This document shows, one piece after another, positions 1 to 10,788 of a stretch of 64,000 bases of DNA. The stretch covers positions 100,173 through 164,172 of the forward strand of contig NZ_DOEH01000023.1 in NCBI RefSeq assembly GCF_003533305.1, given 5' to 3'. Position numbers and translations under genes: made by a program. Every line of letters starts with the position of its first letter. The first letter of the stretch is position 1. Origin of the DNA: Providencia sp. (GTDB lineage Bacteria > Pseudomonadota > Gammaproteobacteria > Enterobacterales > Enterobacteriaceae). A model generated the notes under the pieces. That model saw only the letters and a list, made by a program, of their open reading frames with translations. It did no database searches and had not been told where the DNA came from.

Positions 1-2
1 CA

Positions 3-671
3 ACCTGCCCATTGGTGACTAAAGTTCATATGGAAGTTGCTAGAGCAAGTAGAAAAGGGAAAGAAGCTATACTGATTGGTCATGCAGGCCATCCTGAAGT
101 AGAAGGAACTATGGGACAATATAGCAACCCAGAGGGGGGAATGTACCTTGTCGAGAGTCCTGAAGATGTTTGGAAGCTAAAAGTTAAAGATGAAAATAAT
201 CTACGCTTTATGACGCAAACAACACTTTCAGTTGATGATACCTCTGATGTAATTGATGCTCTAACGGCCCGTTTCCCGAGTATTGTAGGACCACGTAAAG
301 ATGATATCTGTTATGCGACGACAAACCGACAAGAAGCCGCGAGAGAGCTCGCAGAGCGCGCAGATATTGTCCTTGTTGTTGGTTCTAAAAACTCCTCAAA
401 CTCAAATCGTTTAGCAGAACTTGCTTCAAGAATGCAAAAGCCTGCGTATTTAATTGATGGTGCAGAAGATATTAAAACTGAATGGTTAGCAGATAAAGAA
501 ATTATCGGTTTAACTGCTGGAGCATCGGCTCCTGATATTTTAGTTCAACAAGTTATTGATAGATTAAAGGAACTTGGTGCTGATTCTGTGGTTGAATTAG
601 AAGGCCGCGAAGAAAATATTGTGTTTGAAGTGCCAAAAGAATTACGTGTGGAAGTAAAAGAAATTAACTAA
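3..671 (+). CDS. ispH: 4-hydroxy-3-methylbut-2-enyl diphosphate reductase, 5'-truncated by window edge
   Basis: Last enzyme of the MEP isoprenoid pathway; it reduces HMBPP to IPP and DMAPP with a [4Fe-4S] cluster. Only the C-terminal two thirds is present. The reading frame is open from base 3, whose first codons read TCPLVTKVH, so an ATG-type start inside the window is not needed. Visible conserved features are the cluster cysteine in TCPLVTK, the [14 protein letters not shown] segment, the Thr-rich TQTTLSVDD region, CYATTNRQ, and the [10 protein letters not shown] and GASAPD motifs. The end, [16 protein letters not shown], matches the family C-terminus as I know it from E. coli. A stem-loop terminator follows the stop. 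The gene would be regarded as complete if the missing N-terminus lies upstream of the window. Identity is essentially certain. Confidence 0.97.
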   Translation, partial: TCPLVTKVHMEVARASRKGKEAILIGHAGHPEVEGTMGQYSNPEGGMYLVESPEDVWKLKVKDENNLRFMTQTTLSVDDTSDVIDALTARFPSIVGPRKDDICYATTNRQEAARELAERADIVLVVGSKNSSNSNRLAELASRMQKPAYLIDGAEDIKTEWLADKEIIGLTAGASAPDILVQQVIDRLKELGADSVVELEGREENIVFEVPKELRVEVKEIN

Positions 672-694
672 TTTGCTGTTCAATCTTATTGGTG

Positions 695-725
695 GCCATT
701 TTGCAAAAGCGAAATGGCTTTTTAT
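695..725 (+). terminator. Rho-independent terminator after ispH
   Basis: A GC-containing stem GCCATTTTGC / GCGAAATGGC (one T-G pair) closes a four-base AAAA loop and is followed directly by a T-rich run. It lies 24 bases after the ispH stop, so it probably ends that transcript and separates it from dapB. Confidence 0.8.
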
Positions 726-974
726 TGCCTATTGAACCACCCATCATCACAACTTTTTCTGATAATTTCTCCTCTTTGTACGGTTTTGTTAATAACTTAA
801 GATTAGTACTAGCGCAATAATGCCATGATGGTTAATCTGTCTATTCGTTATATCTCACCTCAGCTGTATTAGCATCGTTTATGGCTTTCTAGTGGCTTTA
901 GGTATAACAACAAATTTTAAGTAAATATAAAGTTTTGATTATCTTAACTGGTTAGTCATTATTTATATTTATAG

Positions 975-1841
<867 letters not shown>

Positions 1842-2037
1842 TTTTTAATTATATATAATCACATTAAAATCAGGCTAATGAGTTATCATTGGCTTGATAA
1901 CGCTGTCTTGTAATGTATTTATTGTCATAACCTGTATTTTATAAAGATATCTCTATTTTTCCCCTTCGGTTTACTCATTAATTGCACTTTATTCTAACTT
2001 TAAGCTAGGTTATCATTAATTATTCAATTATCTTATA

Positions 2038-2053
2038 TCGCAACCGTTTACCT
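2038..2053 (+). promoter_or_regulatory. Candidate PurR operator upstream of carAB
   Basis: The sequence TCGCAACCGTTTACCT agrees at 12 of 16 positions with the purine-repressor consensus ACGCAAACGTTTGCGT, including the central CGTTT. In E. coli carAB PurR acts far upstream at promoter P1; the distance here, about 235 bp before the carA start, is compatible. The role is inferred from the match and the position. Confidence 0.45.
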
Positions 2054-2105
2054 ATTCACTATGAGTGCTAGTTTTAATGCTCATGTAACTAAAAAATAGG
2101 TAAAC
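2046..2105. repeat. Long inverted repeat in the carAB control region
   Basis: Perfect 11-bp arms GTTTACCTATT (2046-2056) and AATAGGTAAAC (2095-2105) flank a 38-bp spacer, which has weaker internal dyad symmetry (ATGAG near 2060, CTCAT near 2080). The left arm overlaps the PurR-like box. It could be a pair of operator half-sites held in a loop, or a cruciform. No T-run follows, so a terminator is unlikely. Confidence 0.5.
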
Positions 2106-2238
2106 AAGCAAAAAGATAAGATAGAATTGTAAAAAATGCATTTTTTTCTAGACAAGACCTCAACACATCATTAGAATTCGCGCAATTTGCCAAAAATATG
2201 ATTAAAAACTCATTTTGGCATTGATTTAGATCGCAAAA

Positions 2239-2256
2239 TCTGAATTAATATGCAGT
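2239..2256 (+). promoter_or_regulatory. Candidate ArgR box upstream of carA
   Basis: TCTGAATTAATATGCAGT fits the ARG-box consensus WNTGAATWWWWATTCANW with one base off in the right half (ATGCA for ATTCA). It ends 31 bp before the carA start, where E. coli has ArgR boxes overlapping promoter P2. No convincing second box was found three bases upstream. Arginine repression of carAB is established in enterobacteria; its presence here is inferred. Confidence 0.5.
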
Positions 2257-2287
2257 AATTATGATTTATTATTCTCTGGAGGGTGTT

Positions 2288-3451
2288 TTGATAAAGTCAG
2301 CTATATTGGTTCTGGAAGACGGAACCCAATTCCACGGGCGCGCCATCGGTGCTGAAGGGGCCGCTATTGGAGAAGTCGTTTTCAATACATCAATGACCGG
2401 TTACCAAGAAATAATTACTGACCCTTCCTATTCCCGCCAAATTGTTACTCTCACTTATCCCCATATTGGTAATGTCGGCACCAACGCTGATGACGAAGAA
2501 TCTTCAAATGTACATGCTCAAGGTTTGATAATTCGTGACTTACCATTAGTTTATAGTAACTTTCGTGGTCAGGAAGGCCTGTCGGAATATCTGAAGCGTC
2601 ATAATGTTGTTGCCATTGCTGATATCGATACCCGCAAACTGACACGTTTGTTGAGAGAGAAAGGGGCGCAAAACGGTTGTATTATCGCAGGGGATAATCC
2701 GGATGTTGCACTTGCACTTGAGAAAGCGCGCGGATTTTCAGGTCTCAATGGATTAGATTTAGCCAAAGAGGTGTGTACCAAAGAAATTTATACTTGGACG
2801 CAGAACTCTTGGAACCTTGAAGATGGGCAGCTGGCCGCTAAGAAAGTTGAAGATTTACCTCTACATGTAGTGGCTTATGATTTTGGTGCAAAACGTAACA
2901 TTCTACGTATGTTGGTTGACCGTGGTTGCCGCTTAACTGTTGTGCCTGCTACAACACCCGCAGAAACAGTATTAGCAATGAATCCAGATGGGATCTTTTT
3001 ATCCAACGGACCTGGCGACCCAGCGCCTTGTGACTATGCGATTAATGCAATTAGGCAATTTCTTGAAACAGAAATTCCTGTATTTGGTATTTGCTTAGGG
3101 CATCAGTTATTAGCACTCGCAAGTGGTGCTGACACTATCAAAATGAAATTTGGACATCACGGTGCTAACCACCCCGTTAAAGATTTAGATAGAAATGTTG
3201 TGATGATTACGGCTCAAAACCATGGTTTTGCTGTTGATGAAACAACGCTACCCGATACGTTGCGTGTGACACATAAATCATTGTTTGATGGAACGCTACA
3301 AGGTATTCACCGCACAGATAAACCTGCATTTAGTTTCCAAGGTCACCCAGAAGCAAGCTCAGGTCCACATGATGCAGAGAATTTATTTGATCACTTCATT
3401 GATTTGATAAACGAATATCGTAAGAACACATCAGGCCAAAACGCACAATAA
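2288..3451 (+). CDS. carA: Carbamoyl-phosphate synthase small (glutaminase) subunit
   Basis: Hydrolyses glutamine and passes ammonia to CarB to make carbamoyl phosphate for arginine and pyrimidine synthesis. The start is a TTG at 2288: it follows the strong site CTGGAGGG by five bases and gives [15 protein letters not shown], matching E. coli CarA, which also uses TTG. An upstream ATG (2261) would only add nine odd residues and would include the ribosome binding site as codons. The product is 387 aa. The N-terminal CarA domain is followed by a class-I glutamine amidotransferase domain with the nucleophile motif [12 protein letters not shown] (Cys near 270) and the His/Glu part FQGHPEAS. carB follows after 14 bp, so the two form an operon. 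Confidence 0.97.
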   Translation: MIKSAILVLEDGTQFHGRAIGAEGAAIGEVVFNTSMTGYQEIITDPSYSRQIVTLTYPHIGNVGTNADDEESSNVHAQGLIIRDLPLVYSNFRGQEGLSEYLKRHNVVAIADIDTRKLTRLLREKGAQNGCIIAGDNPDVALALEKARGFSGLNGLDLAKEVCTKEIYTWTQNSWNLEDGQLAAKKVEDLPLHVVAYDFGAKRNILRMLVDRGCRLTVVPATTPAETVLAMNPDGIFLSNGPGDPAPCDYAINAIRQFLETEIPVFGICLGHQLLALASGADTIKMKFGHHGANHPVKDLDRNVVMITAQNHGFAVDETTLPDTLRVTHKSLFDGTLQGIHRTDKPAFSFQGHPEASSGPHDAENLFDHFIDLINEYRKNTSGQNAQ

Positions 3452-3465
3452 TTGGGAGCAAGAAA

Positions 3466-6400
3466 GTGGGAAAACGTACAGATATAAAAAGCATTCTGAT
3501 TTTAGGTGCAGGCCCAATTGTTATCGGCCAAGCATGTGAATTCGACTATTCAGGAGCCCAAGCGTGTAAAGCACTACGCGAAGAAGGTTATCGAGTTATC
3601 TTAGTTAACTCAAATCCTGCGACAATCATGACTGATCCTGAAATGGCTGATGCGACTTATATCGAGCCAATCCATTGGGAAGTGGTACGTAAAATCATTG
3701 AAAAAGAACGTCCAGATGCGGTTTTACCCACAATGGGCGGACAAACTGCACTCAATTGTGCGCTTGAGCTTGAGCGTAAAGGTGTGCTTGCTGAGTTTGG
3801 CGTAACGATGATTGGCGCCACCGCAGATGCGATTGATAAAGCAGAAGATCGCCAGCGCTTTGATAAAGCGATGAAAAAAATTGGTCTGGGAACTGCACGT
3901 TCGGGCTTTGCTCATAATATGGAAGAAGCTTACGCCGTCGCTGATGATGTTGGATTTCCTTGTATCATTCGACCTTCGTTTACAATGGGCGGTTCAGGTG
4001 GTGGTATCGCTTATAACCGTGAAGAGTTTGAAGAAATTTGTACTCGTGGTCTTGATCTCTCACCAACTAATGAATTGCTAATTGATGAATCATTGATTGG
4101 TTGGAAAGAATACGAGATGGAAGTTGTTCGTGATAAAAACGACAACTGCATTATTGTCTGCTCGATTGAAAACTTTGATGCCATGGGGATCCATACCGGT
4201 GACTCAATTACCGTTGCCCCCGCTCAAACACTAACAGACAAAGAATACCAAATCATGCGTGATGCCTCGATGGCAGTGTTACGCGAAATTGGTGTAGAAA
4301 CAGGTGGCTCTAACGTTCAATTCTCAGTTAACCCAAAAGATGGGCGCTTAATTGTGATTGAGATGAATCCACGTGTATCCCGCTCATCTGCTTTAGCTTC
4401 TAAAGCCACAGGCTTCCCAATTGCGAAAATTGCCGCAAAATTGGCAGTAGGTTACACCCTTGATGAGCTAATGAATGATATTACAGGTGGTCGTACGCCT
4501 GCATCATTTGAGCCTTCAATTGACTATGTTGTGACCAAAATCCCACGGTTTAATTTTGAGAAATTTGCGGGTACAAATGACCGTTTAACGACGCAGATGA
4601 AATCAGTCGGTGAAGTTATGGCGATTGGCCGTACATTCCAGGAATCAATGCAAAAAGCATTACGTGGACTAGAAGTTGGTGCAACAGGTTTTGATCCGAA
4701 AGTTAGCTTAGATGACCCAGAAGCATTAACACGTATCCGTCGTGAGCTAAAAGAAGCTGGCGCTGAGCGTATTTGGTATGTGGCTGATGCATTCCGTGCA
4801 GGCTTATCTGTCGATGGCATTTTCAATTTAACAAATATAGACCGCTGGTTCTTAGTTCAAATTGAAGAGCTTGTTCGCCTTGAAGAGCAAGTGGCAGAAG
4901 AAGGTATTAACGGGCTGACAAAAGAGTTTTTACGTGGCTTGAAGCGCAAAGGTTTCGCTGATGAACGTCTGGCTAAATTAGTCGGTGTTTCTGAGGCAGA
5001 ATTGCGTAAACTTCGTCAAAGTTATGACTTGCATCCAGTTTATAAGCGAGTTGATACCTGTGCTGCGGAATTTTCTACTGATACCGCTTACATGTATTCA
5101 ACTTATGAAGAAGAGTGCGAATCTAACCCAAACAATGATAAACCTAAAATAATGGTGCTTGGGGGTGGTCCAAACCGTATTGGTCAAGGGATTGAATTTG
5201 ATTACTGCTGTGTTCACGCTTCGCTTGCATTACGTGAAGATGGTTATGAAACCATCATGGTTAACTGTAACCCTGAAACGGTTTCAACAGACTACGACAC
5301 TTCAGACCGTCTCTATTTCGAATCAGTAACCCTTGAAGATGTATTAGAAATAGTACGTATTGAGCAGCCAAAAGGGGTAATCGTGCAATATGGTGGACAA
5401 ACGCCACTGAAATTAGCACGTGCACTCGAAGCGGCCGGTGTACCAATTATTGGTACGAGCCCTGATGCGATAGACCGCGCAGAAGACCGTGAACGTTTCC
5501 AGCAAGCCGTAAATCGCTTAAATCTGAAACAACCACAAAATGCAACGGTTGCGACTATCGAACAAGCGGTTGAAAAAGCCGTTGGAATAGGCTATCCACT
5601 AGTCGTTCGCCCTTCTTATGTTCTTGGCGGTCGTGCAATGGAAATTGTGTACGATGAGATTGATTTACGTCGTTATTTCCAAAATGCGGTGAGTGTATCG
5701 AATGATGCACCAGTCTTACTTGACCGTTTCTTAGATGATGCGGTTGAAGTTGACGTCGACGCAATTTGTGACGGTGAAATGGTGCTTATCGGCGGTATTA
5801 TGGAGCATATTGAGCAAGCAGGGGTTCACTCTGGCGACTCAGCATGTTCATTACCCGCTTACACATTAAGTCAAGAAATTCAGGATGTAATGCGTGAACA
5901 AGTGCGTAATCTTGCATTTGAGTTACGTGTTCGTGGGCTGATGAATGTTCAATTTGCAGTCAAAAATAACGAAGTATATTTGATTGAAGTTAACCCTCGT
6001 GCAGCTAGAACGGTGCCATTTGTGTCTAAAGCAACAGGAGTACCTTTAGCAAAAGTAGCAGCGCGTGTCATGGTCGGCCAAACATTGGCACAGCAAGGTG
6101 TCACTAAAGAAATTATTCCACCTTACTATTCAGTCAAAGAAGTGGTGTTACCATTCAATAAATTCCAAGGTGTAGACCCAATTCTTGGTCCTGAAATGCG
6201 CTCGACCGGTGAAGTGATGGGTGTGGGGCGTACTTTTGCAGAAGCATTTGCTAAAGCGATGTTAGGTAGCAGTTCTACGATGAAGAAATCGGGTCGCGCA
6301 CTGTTATCAGTACGTGAAGGCGATAAAACTCGCGTGGTTGATTTAGCGGCTAAATTGTTGAAACATGGCTTTGAATTAGATGCGACGCATGGAACGGCGA

Positions 6401-6687
6401 TTGTGCTGGGTGAGGCTGGTATTAACCCGCGCTTAGTTAACAAAGTTCATGAAGGTCGTCCGCATATTCAAGACAGGATCAAAAATGGTGAGTACGATTA
6501 CATTGTTAACACCACCGCAGGTCGTCAAGCTATTGAAGATTCTAAATTGATCCGCCGTAGTGCGCTGCAATATAAAGTGCATTATGACACCACGTTAAAT
6601 GGTGGTTTTGCGACAACGATGTCTTTAAGTGCAGACCCAACCGAAAAAGTGATTTCCGTACAAGAGATGCACGCATTAATTAAATAA
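3466..6687 (+). CDS. carB: Carbamoyl-phosphate synthase large subunit
   Basis: ATP-dependent synthase that builds carbamoyl phosphate from bicarbonate and ammonia delivered by CarA. At 1073 aa it has the usual length. It has two homologous halves: the carboxyphosphate half opens with [20 protein letters not shown] and the carbamate-kinase half with [18 protein letters not shown] (around residue 560). Each carries an ATP-grasp domain ([24 protein letters not shown]), and an MGS-type allosteric domain forms the C-terminus. The start is GTG at 3466, with GGGAGC nearby and the expected N-terminus [10 protein letters not shown]. It forms an operon with carA and is closed by a strong terminator. 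In E. coli caiF comes next; here a different block follows. Confidence 0.98.
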   Translation: MGKRTDIKSILILGAGPIVIGQACEFDYSGAQACKALREEGYRVILVNSNPATIMTDPEMADATYIEPIHWEVVRKIIEKERPDAVLPTMGGQTALNCALELERKGVLAEFGVTMIGATADAIDKAEDRQRFDKAMKKIGLGTARSGFAHNMEEAYAVADDVGFPCIIRPSFTMGGSGGGIAYNREEFEEICTRGLDLSPTNELLIDESLIGWKEYEMEVVRDKNDNCIIVCSIENFDAMGIHTGDSITVAPAQTLTDKEYQIMRDASMAVLREIGVETGGSNVQFSVNPKDGRLIVIEMNPRVSRSSALASKATGFPIAKIAAKLAVGYTLDELMNDITGGRTPASFEPSIDYVVTKIPRFNFEKFAGTNDRLTTQMKSVGEVMAIGRTFQESMQKALRGLEVGATGFDPKVSLDDPEALTRIRRELKEAGAERIWYVADAFRAGLSVDGIFNLTNIDRWFLVQIEELVRLEEQVAEEGINGLTKEFLRGLKRKGFADERLAKLVGVSEAELRKLRQSYDLHPVYKRVDTCAAEFSTDTAYMYSTYEEECESNPNNDKPKIMVLGGGPNRIGQGIEFDYCCVHASLALREDGYETIMVNCNPETVSTDYDTSDRLYFESVTLEDVLEIVRIEQPKGVIVQYGGQTPLKLARALEAAGVPIIGTSPDAIDRAEDRERFQQAVNRLNLKQPQNATVATIEQAVEKAVGIGYPLVVRPSYVLGGRAMEIVYDEIDLRRYFQNAVSVSNDAPVLLDRFLDDAVEVDVDAICDGEMVLIGGIMEHIEQAGVHSGDSACSLPAYTLSQEIQDVMREQVRNLAFELRVRGLMNVQFAVKNNEVYLIEVNPRAARTVPFVSKATGVPLAKVAARVMVGQTLAQQGVTKEIIPPYYSVKEVVLPFNKFQGVDPILGPEMRSTGEVMGVGRTFAEAFAKAMLGSSSTMKKSGRALLSVREGDKTRVVDLAAKLLKHGFELDATHGTAIVLGEAGINPRLVNKVHEGRPHIQDRIKNGEYDYIVNTTAGRQAIEDSKLIRRSALQYKVHYDTTLNGGFATTMSLSADPTEKVISVQEMHALIK

Positions 6688-6708
6688 TTACTGTGATGCT
6701 GATGATAG

Positions 6709-6741
6709 CCTCAGTTGTTGAAAAACAACTGAGGTTTTTTT
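6709..6741 (+). terminator. Rho-independent terminator after carB
   Basis: Perfect 11-bp stem CCTCAGTTGTT / AACAACTGAGG with the loop GAAA and a seven-base T-run, 21 bases after the carB stop. Confidence 0.9.
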
Positions 6742-6785
6742 ATGTACGATCGGGATATAAAAAATAGTAGACAGCTAATTTTTGA

Positions 6786-7457
6786 TTAGCTTTCTTTTTT
6801 ATTGAGTGCTTTGCGATGTTTCCAGTACATGACTATCGAACCAATTAACCCTGCGAGTAGTAACACGACGGGGATAATCATTAATGCACTAATAACGATT
6901 TGTTCATGTTGTTTTACAAATGGAATTTGATTTAAGGCATAGCCTAGCGTGACAATAATACCGACCCACAATAAACCACTTAACCAATTGAATAATTGGA
7001 AACGGCGGTGACTTAAGTCGGAAAGGCCCGCAAGTACAGGTAATAGTGTACGAACAAAAGCTAAAAATCGCCCAATAAGTAGTGCGTAAAGCCCTTGTTT
7101 ATTAAACATATTATTTGCTTTCGCATGGTATTCTTCCGGTATTTGAGATAACCAGCGCTTGACCGTTTTAGTGTCACTTAGCCATCTTCCCTGTAGAAAA
7201 CCAAGCCAGCAGCCAAGGCTTGCCGCCGTTGCTAGCAATAAAACAGTGGGGATAAAGTGTAGAACACCTTTTGCAATTAATGCGCCAGAAAGAATAAGTA
7301 GAGTATCACCGGGAAGAAAAGCGGCAGGAAGAACGCCATTTTCTAAAACAATGACAACAAAAAGTACGGTATAAATAACCCAAAGGACTTCAGGGTTGGA
7401 TAGTTTAAGGAAATCGTGGTGCCAAAGTGCCTGTACGATTTCGCGTAGGACTTCCAT
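6786..7457 (-). CDS. yghB: DedA-family inner-membrane protein YghB
   Basis: A 223-aa DedA-family membrane protein. YghB and its paralogue YqjA support membrane energetics, cell division and undecaprenyl-phosphate/lipid transport in E. coli. The family signature is visible: [16 protein letters not shown] near residue 40, then the charged [16 protein letters not shown] segment (conserved Arg residues) near 130, and several hydrophobic helices. The ending FVKQHEQIV and the position directly downstream of metC point to YghB rather than YqjA, since yghB-metC-exbBD is the E. coli order. A short hairpin (AGCTAAT / ATTAGCT) overlaps the stop and may act as a weak terminator. The YghB/YqjA choice is inferred from synteny; family membership is clear. 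Confidence 0.9.
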   Translation of the reverse strand: MEVLREIVQALWHHDFLKLSNPEVLWVIYTVLFVVIVLENGVLPAAFLPGDTLLILSGALIAKGVLHFIPTVLLLATAASLGCWLGFLQGRWLSDTKTVKRWLSQIPEEYHAKANNMFNKQGLYALLIGRFLAFVRTLLPVLAGLSDLSHRRFQLFNWLSGLLWVGIIVTLGYALNQIPFVKQHEQIVISALMIIPVVLLLAGLIGSIVMYWKHRKALNKKES

Positions 7458-7641
7458 AATTGTTCCTGTTTTTACATAAAAGCCAATTCTTAAACTATCT
7501 TACAGGAAAAAAATATCGTGGGTTTGATTTGTTTGGGTTATTAGGTTATTTGAAGATAAATATGTTATTGGATATTACACACTATCATTGATAAATTGTT
7601 GTCAACAATAGTGTGAATAAACGCATTGATATTTTTAATGG

Positions 7642-8826
7642 TTAGAGTCGTTCAAATGCCAATTGTAAATCATCAATCAAGTCTTGTGGATGTTCAAGGC
7701 CAACGTGAATACGGAAAAATGTACCGTCATTGGGTTTGAAATCATATTGACGCATACTCAATAAATCTTCTTTTTGATAACCTAAAATAAGCGATTCATA
7801 GCCTCCCCATGAATAACCCATTTTAAAATGGGTGAAATTATCTAAAAATGCACTGAATTGTTCTGTTGATAAACGATCTTTTAGTTGAAAAGAAAAGAGC
7901 CCATTACAGCCAGCAAAATCACGGGCAAAGAATTCGTGCCCTGGTGAAGTTGGCAATGCAGGGTGAAAAACTTGTTCAACTTTGGAGTGCTTAGCAAGCC
8001 AATTAGCAACGATTAAACTATTCGTTTCATGTTGTTTTAAGCGAGTGGCTAATGTGTGGAGTCCTCTTCCTGCCATATAAACCGTATCAGGATCAGCGGT
8101 TTGACCTAAAAGGTAAGAGTTTTCACGCAATGCTTCGAGGCAACGTTCATTTGCGACCGCGACCCCTAACATGCCATCGGAGTGGCCATTAATATATTTA
8201 GTCGCAGACTGAATAGAAATATCGACACCTAATAATAACGGTTTAAGTAATACACCCGCAGCCCAAGTATTATCAATCATAATAATGATTTCAGGCGATT
8301 TATCACGAATGGCCTTAACAATAGCGGGAATGTCATGAACTTCCATGGTGATAGAACCTGGCGATTCCAAAAAGACAATGCGAGTATTAGGGCGAATAAG
8401 ACTGGTGATGTTAGCGCCAATTAAAGGATCAAAGTAGGTTGTTTCAATATTGAGTTTTGTGAGCATTTTGTCACAAAAATTTTGTGTAGGATCGTATGCA
8501 GAACCCGTCACTAAGATGTGATCGCCCGTTGAGATAAATGATAAAATGGCATTAGTAATTGCTGCTGCGCCAGAAGGATAAAGCGCACTCCCCGCACCAC
8601 ACTCCAGCTCAGCCATTGCTTCTTGGAAAGCAAAATGTGTTTGGGTACCACGGCGACCATAAAAAAGTACCCCATCAGCACGATGGCGAGTCGCATGTCG
8701 TTTTTCTTCTAGAGAGCTAAAAATAACAGAAGAGGTTCTTTGGATAATAGGATTAACCCCTTTTTGAGTATATTTAGGGTTTCTACCCAGATTAACTAAT
8801 TGCGTTTCAGGTCTAATTTTTGCCAT
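7642..8826 (-). CDS. metC: Cystathionine beta-lyase
   Basis: PLP enzyme that splits cystathionine into homocysteine, pyruvate and ammonia in methionine synthesis. It is 394 aa, the family length. Clear features are the start [18 protein letters not shown], the phosphate/partner-subunit segment [10 protein letters not shown], the PLP lysine in [12 protein letters not shown] (near residue 208), the aspartate in MIDNTWAAG, and SWGGYESL near the C-terminus, which is typical of MetC. It is divergent from exbB as in E. coli. I looked for a MetJ box (AGACGTCT repeats) upstream and saw none. The 184-bp spacer to yghB holds only a weak dyad. Confidence 0.96.
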   Translation of the reverse strand: MAKIRPETQLVNLGRNPKYTQKGVNPIIQRTSSVIFSSLEEKRHATRHRADGVLFYGRRGTQTHFAFQEAMAELECGAGSALYPSGAAAITNAILSFISTGDHILVTGSAYDPTQNFCDKMLTKLNIETTYFDPLIGANITSLIRPNTRIVFLESPGSITMEVHDIPAIVKAIRDKSPEIIIMIDNTWAAGVLLKPLLLGVDISIQSATKYINGHSDGMLGVAVANERCLEALRENSYLLGQTADPDTVYMAGRGLHTLATRLKQHETNSLIVANWLAKHSKVEQVFHPALPTSPGHEFFARDFAGCNGLFSFQLKDRLSTEQFSAFLDNFTHFKMGYSWGGYESLILGYQKEDLLSMRQYDFKPNDGTFFRIHVGLEHPQDLIDDLQLAFERL

Positions 8827-8934
8827 GTAATATACCTTCCTTTATCCTAAATTGTTTTAGAGGTGGCTATTTAATATATTGAAGTTAAATGATTTGCTTA
8901 GATGAGTGCAAGGGTTATGTCGCAACTTGATTAT

Positions 8935-8979
8935 TCTTCATACTTATACTCTTCATACTTATACTCTTCATACTTCAAC
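8935..8979 (+). repeat. Three tandem copies of a 15-bp unit
   Basis: TCTTCATACTTATAC occurs at 8935, 8950 and 8965; the third copy diverges in its last bases into the palindromic repeat that follows. It looks like local expansion of the left edge of that element (whose edge reads CATACTTC). Confidence 0.9.
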
Positions 8980-9070
8980 CTGTAGGGTTGTTGGCAGCGC
9001 TCAGTTACTCGGGTCACATACTTGTGTATGCTCCTCGAGGTGTGCCTACCTACAGATTGAATTATTTAGA
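8969..9070 (+). repeat. Intergenic palindromic repeat, copy 1 (full length)
   Basis: The ends form an imperfect inverted repeat, TCAACCTGTAGG / CCTACAGATTGA. Inside are GTTGGCAGCGCTCAG and the small hairpin CATACTTGTGTATG, flanked by CTCGGG and CTCGAG. The right edge reads GAATTATTTAGAAT. The same architecture recurs near 16.9, 37.6, 40.4, 43.9, 48.3 and 64.0 kb. It has no coding capacity. It is reminiscent of the palindromic intergenic elements common in Yersinia, Serratia and Photorhabdus, but I cannot assign a named family. Confidence 0.85.
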
Positions 9071-9222
9071 ATAAATATATAATCAGGTGGTATGTAAGAT
9101 AAAATGTTTAAAGAATGATTAGTTTTGTCTATTTTGAATGTGTTAGGTAATAACTCAAATAACCTCATCATCGGCGAGGGCTTATTTGTTGGAAAGCAAC
9201 AAATAGTAAAAAAATCGCGAAT

Positions 9223-9241
9223 ACTAATGATAATTACTATC
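9223..9241 (+). promoter_or_regulatory. Candidate Fur box for exbBD
   Basis: Matches the 19-bp consensus GATAATGATAATCATTATC at 15 positions, with the core AATGATAATTACTATC. It lies about 155 bp upstream of exbB. ExbB/ExbD/TonB functions are iron-repressed by Fur in enterobacteria, which fits the context. Confidence 0.65.
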
Positions 9242-9394
9242 AATTCGCGCTATGTTTGATATCATCTGCTCGTCTTTTTAAAAGAGATATATATCGCGAA
9301 TCAAATTTCGCTTTTAAAGGTTAGTCGATGAATGGCACAATCATCGATATGAATTTTTTTATACAACACTAAAGAAGAGAGTAAAGGCCAACTG

Positions 9395-10357
9395 ATGCGT
9401 AAACTAACAGCTTCTATTCTATTGGCGATTGGCTTGATGGGAACGGCAGTCGCTGAAACTGCCCCAGCAACAGCAACAGCACCTGCTGCAGCTCAGAATA
9501 CACCGTCAACATCGCCTTCTAATAATTCGGCTACACCCACTTCCACACCAACAACTTCACCAAATGCTGAGATTGCACCTGCACCTTCAATAGCTCCTAA
9601 TTCAGGTGCGGTAGAGAGCAATACTGTTGTTAGTGAAAGTATTGAAATTGCGACAGAAAATCAACTTGGTGGGTTTGATAAAGACTTATCAGTTTGGGGT
9701 ATGTACCAAAACGCAGATAACGTTGTTAAAACAGTGATGATTGGTTTAGTTATCGCATCTGTGATTACTTGGGCTCTGTTCTTCTCTAAAGGTATTGAAA
9801 TTTTAATTGCTCGTCGCCGTTTGAAAGACGAGACCAAAGCTATCGCACAAGTTAAATCACTCGATGAAGCAGTGAGTATTGCCGATGGTTTTAAAGCGAA
9901 TAGTATTACTCGTATGCTATTAAACGAAGCCGTATCTGAAAGAACACTTTCAGTAAATAGTACTGATTTATCAGGTACTAAAGAGCGTACAGCATTTAGA
10001 CTTGAAAGAGCTGTAGCGGCGATTAGCCGTTATATGGGGCGCGGTAATGGTTATTTAGCAACAATAGGTGCAATCTCTCCATTTGTGGGGTTATTTGGTA
10101 CTGTCTGGGGGATCATGAATAGCTTTATTGGGATTGCTCATTCACAGACAACTAACCTTGCTGTTGTTGCTCCGGGTATTGCCGAGGCTTTATTGGCAAC
10201 TGCAATTGGACTTATCGCTGCTATTCCTGCGGTTGTTATTTACAATATTTTTGCCCGAATGATTAATAACTACCGTGGTCAAGTTGGTGATACCGCTGCA
10301 CAAGCCGCATTATTACTTGGTCGCGATCTCGATCTGGCCAATAGCAAAGCAAGGTAA
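9395..10357 (+). CDS. exbB: TonB-system proton channel subunit ExbB with N-terminal extension
   Basis: Inner-membrane proton channel that with ExbD energises TonB for uptake of iron-siderophores and cobalamin. The product is 320 aa; E. coli ExbB is about 244. The extra length is N-terminal: a signal-peptide-like start (hydrophobic residues 5-19, AVA-E at 18-21) and then about 55 residues very rich in Ala, Pro, Thr and Ser. The conserved part begins near residue 90 (DLSVWGMYQNADNVVKTVM), followed by three membrane segments of the MotA/TolQ/ExbB type, including AAISPFVGLFGTVWGIM-like and AEALLATAIGLIAAIPAVV stretches. exbD follows after five bases. A Fur-like site upstream suggests iron control. 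The extension resembles what is known for Serratia ExbB. Confidence 0.95.
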   Translation: MRKLTASILLAIGLMGTAVAETAPATATAPAAAQNTPSTSPSNNSATPTSTPTTSPNAEIAPAPSIAPNSGAVESNTVVSESIEIATENQLGGFDKDLSVWGMYQNADNVVKTVMIGLVIASVITWALFFSKGIEILIARRRLKDETKAIAQVKSLDEAVSIADGFKANSITRMLLNEAVSERTLSVNSTDLSGTKERTAFRLERAVAAISRYMGRGNGYLATIGAISPFVGLFGTVWGIMNSFIGIAHSQTTNLAVVAPGIAEALLATAIGLIAAIPAVVIYNIFARMINNYRGQVGDTAAQAALLLGRDLDLANSKAR

Positions 10358-10362
10358 CGATT

Positions 10363-10788
10363 ATGGCAATGCGTTTAGGTGACGAGCAAGATGACAGTGG
10401 TGAAATGCATGAAATCAACGTAACACCTTTTATTGATGTTATGTTAGTTTTGCTGATTATCTTTATGGTTGCAGCGCCTTTGGCGACGGTCGATATTAAA
10501 GTTGATTTGCCAGCCTCGACGGCGAAACCACAACCGCGTCCAGAGAAACCTGTATTTCTGACAGTTAAAGCTGATAATCAGTTATTTATTGGTGATCAAG
10601 CGGTATCAAAAGAGCAGCTTTCTGCAATGCTAGACCAAGCAACAAATACCAATAAAGAAACAACAATCTTTTTCCAAGCGGATAAGAGCGTTGATTATGA
10701 AACAATGATGGATGTGATGAATGCATTGCGTCAATCAGGCTACCTTAAGATTGGTTTGGTTGGTATGGAAGCGGTTTCTTCTAAATAA
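10363..10788 (+). CDS. exbD: TonB-system energiser subunit ExbD
   Basis: Single-span partner of ExbB. It is 141 aa, the family length. A short cytoplasmic start (MAMRLGDEQDDSGEMHEINVT) leads into a membrane segment with the proton-carrying aspartate in TPFIDVMLVLLIIFMV (Asp near residue 25), and a periplasmic domain follows. It is co-transcribed with exbB, five bases apart. tonB is not adjacent, as in E. coli. No strong terminator could be identified directly after it. Confidence 0.96.
   Translation: MAMRLGDEQDDSGEMHEINVTPFIDVMLVLLIIFMVAAPLATVDIKVDLPASTAKPQPRPEKPVFLTVKADNQLFIGDQAVSKEQLSAMLDQATNTNKETTIFFQADKSVDYETMMDVMNALRQSGYLKIGLVGMEAVSSK

Noticed and set aside
1882..1901. Hairpin GTTATCA-N6-TGATAAC after dapB as a terminator.
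   Set aside because: The stem is short and AT-rich and there is no U-tract.
4524..4826. Long antisense ORFs over carB, carA, sbcC and other genes.
   Set aside because: They are shadows of highly conserved coding sequence on the other strand, without ribosome sites or protein-like content.
8969..9070. Identification of the palindromic repeats as ERIC elements.
   Set aside because: Length and palindromic layout are similar, but the sequence does not contain the ERIC core I know, so I left the family unnamed.
9046..9243. A 65-codon minus-strand ORF upstream of exbB.
   Set aside because: It overlaps the palindromic repeat edge and the Fur box, has no ribosome site and no recognisable content.
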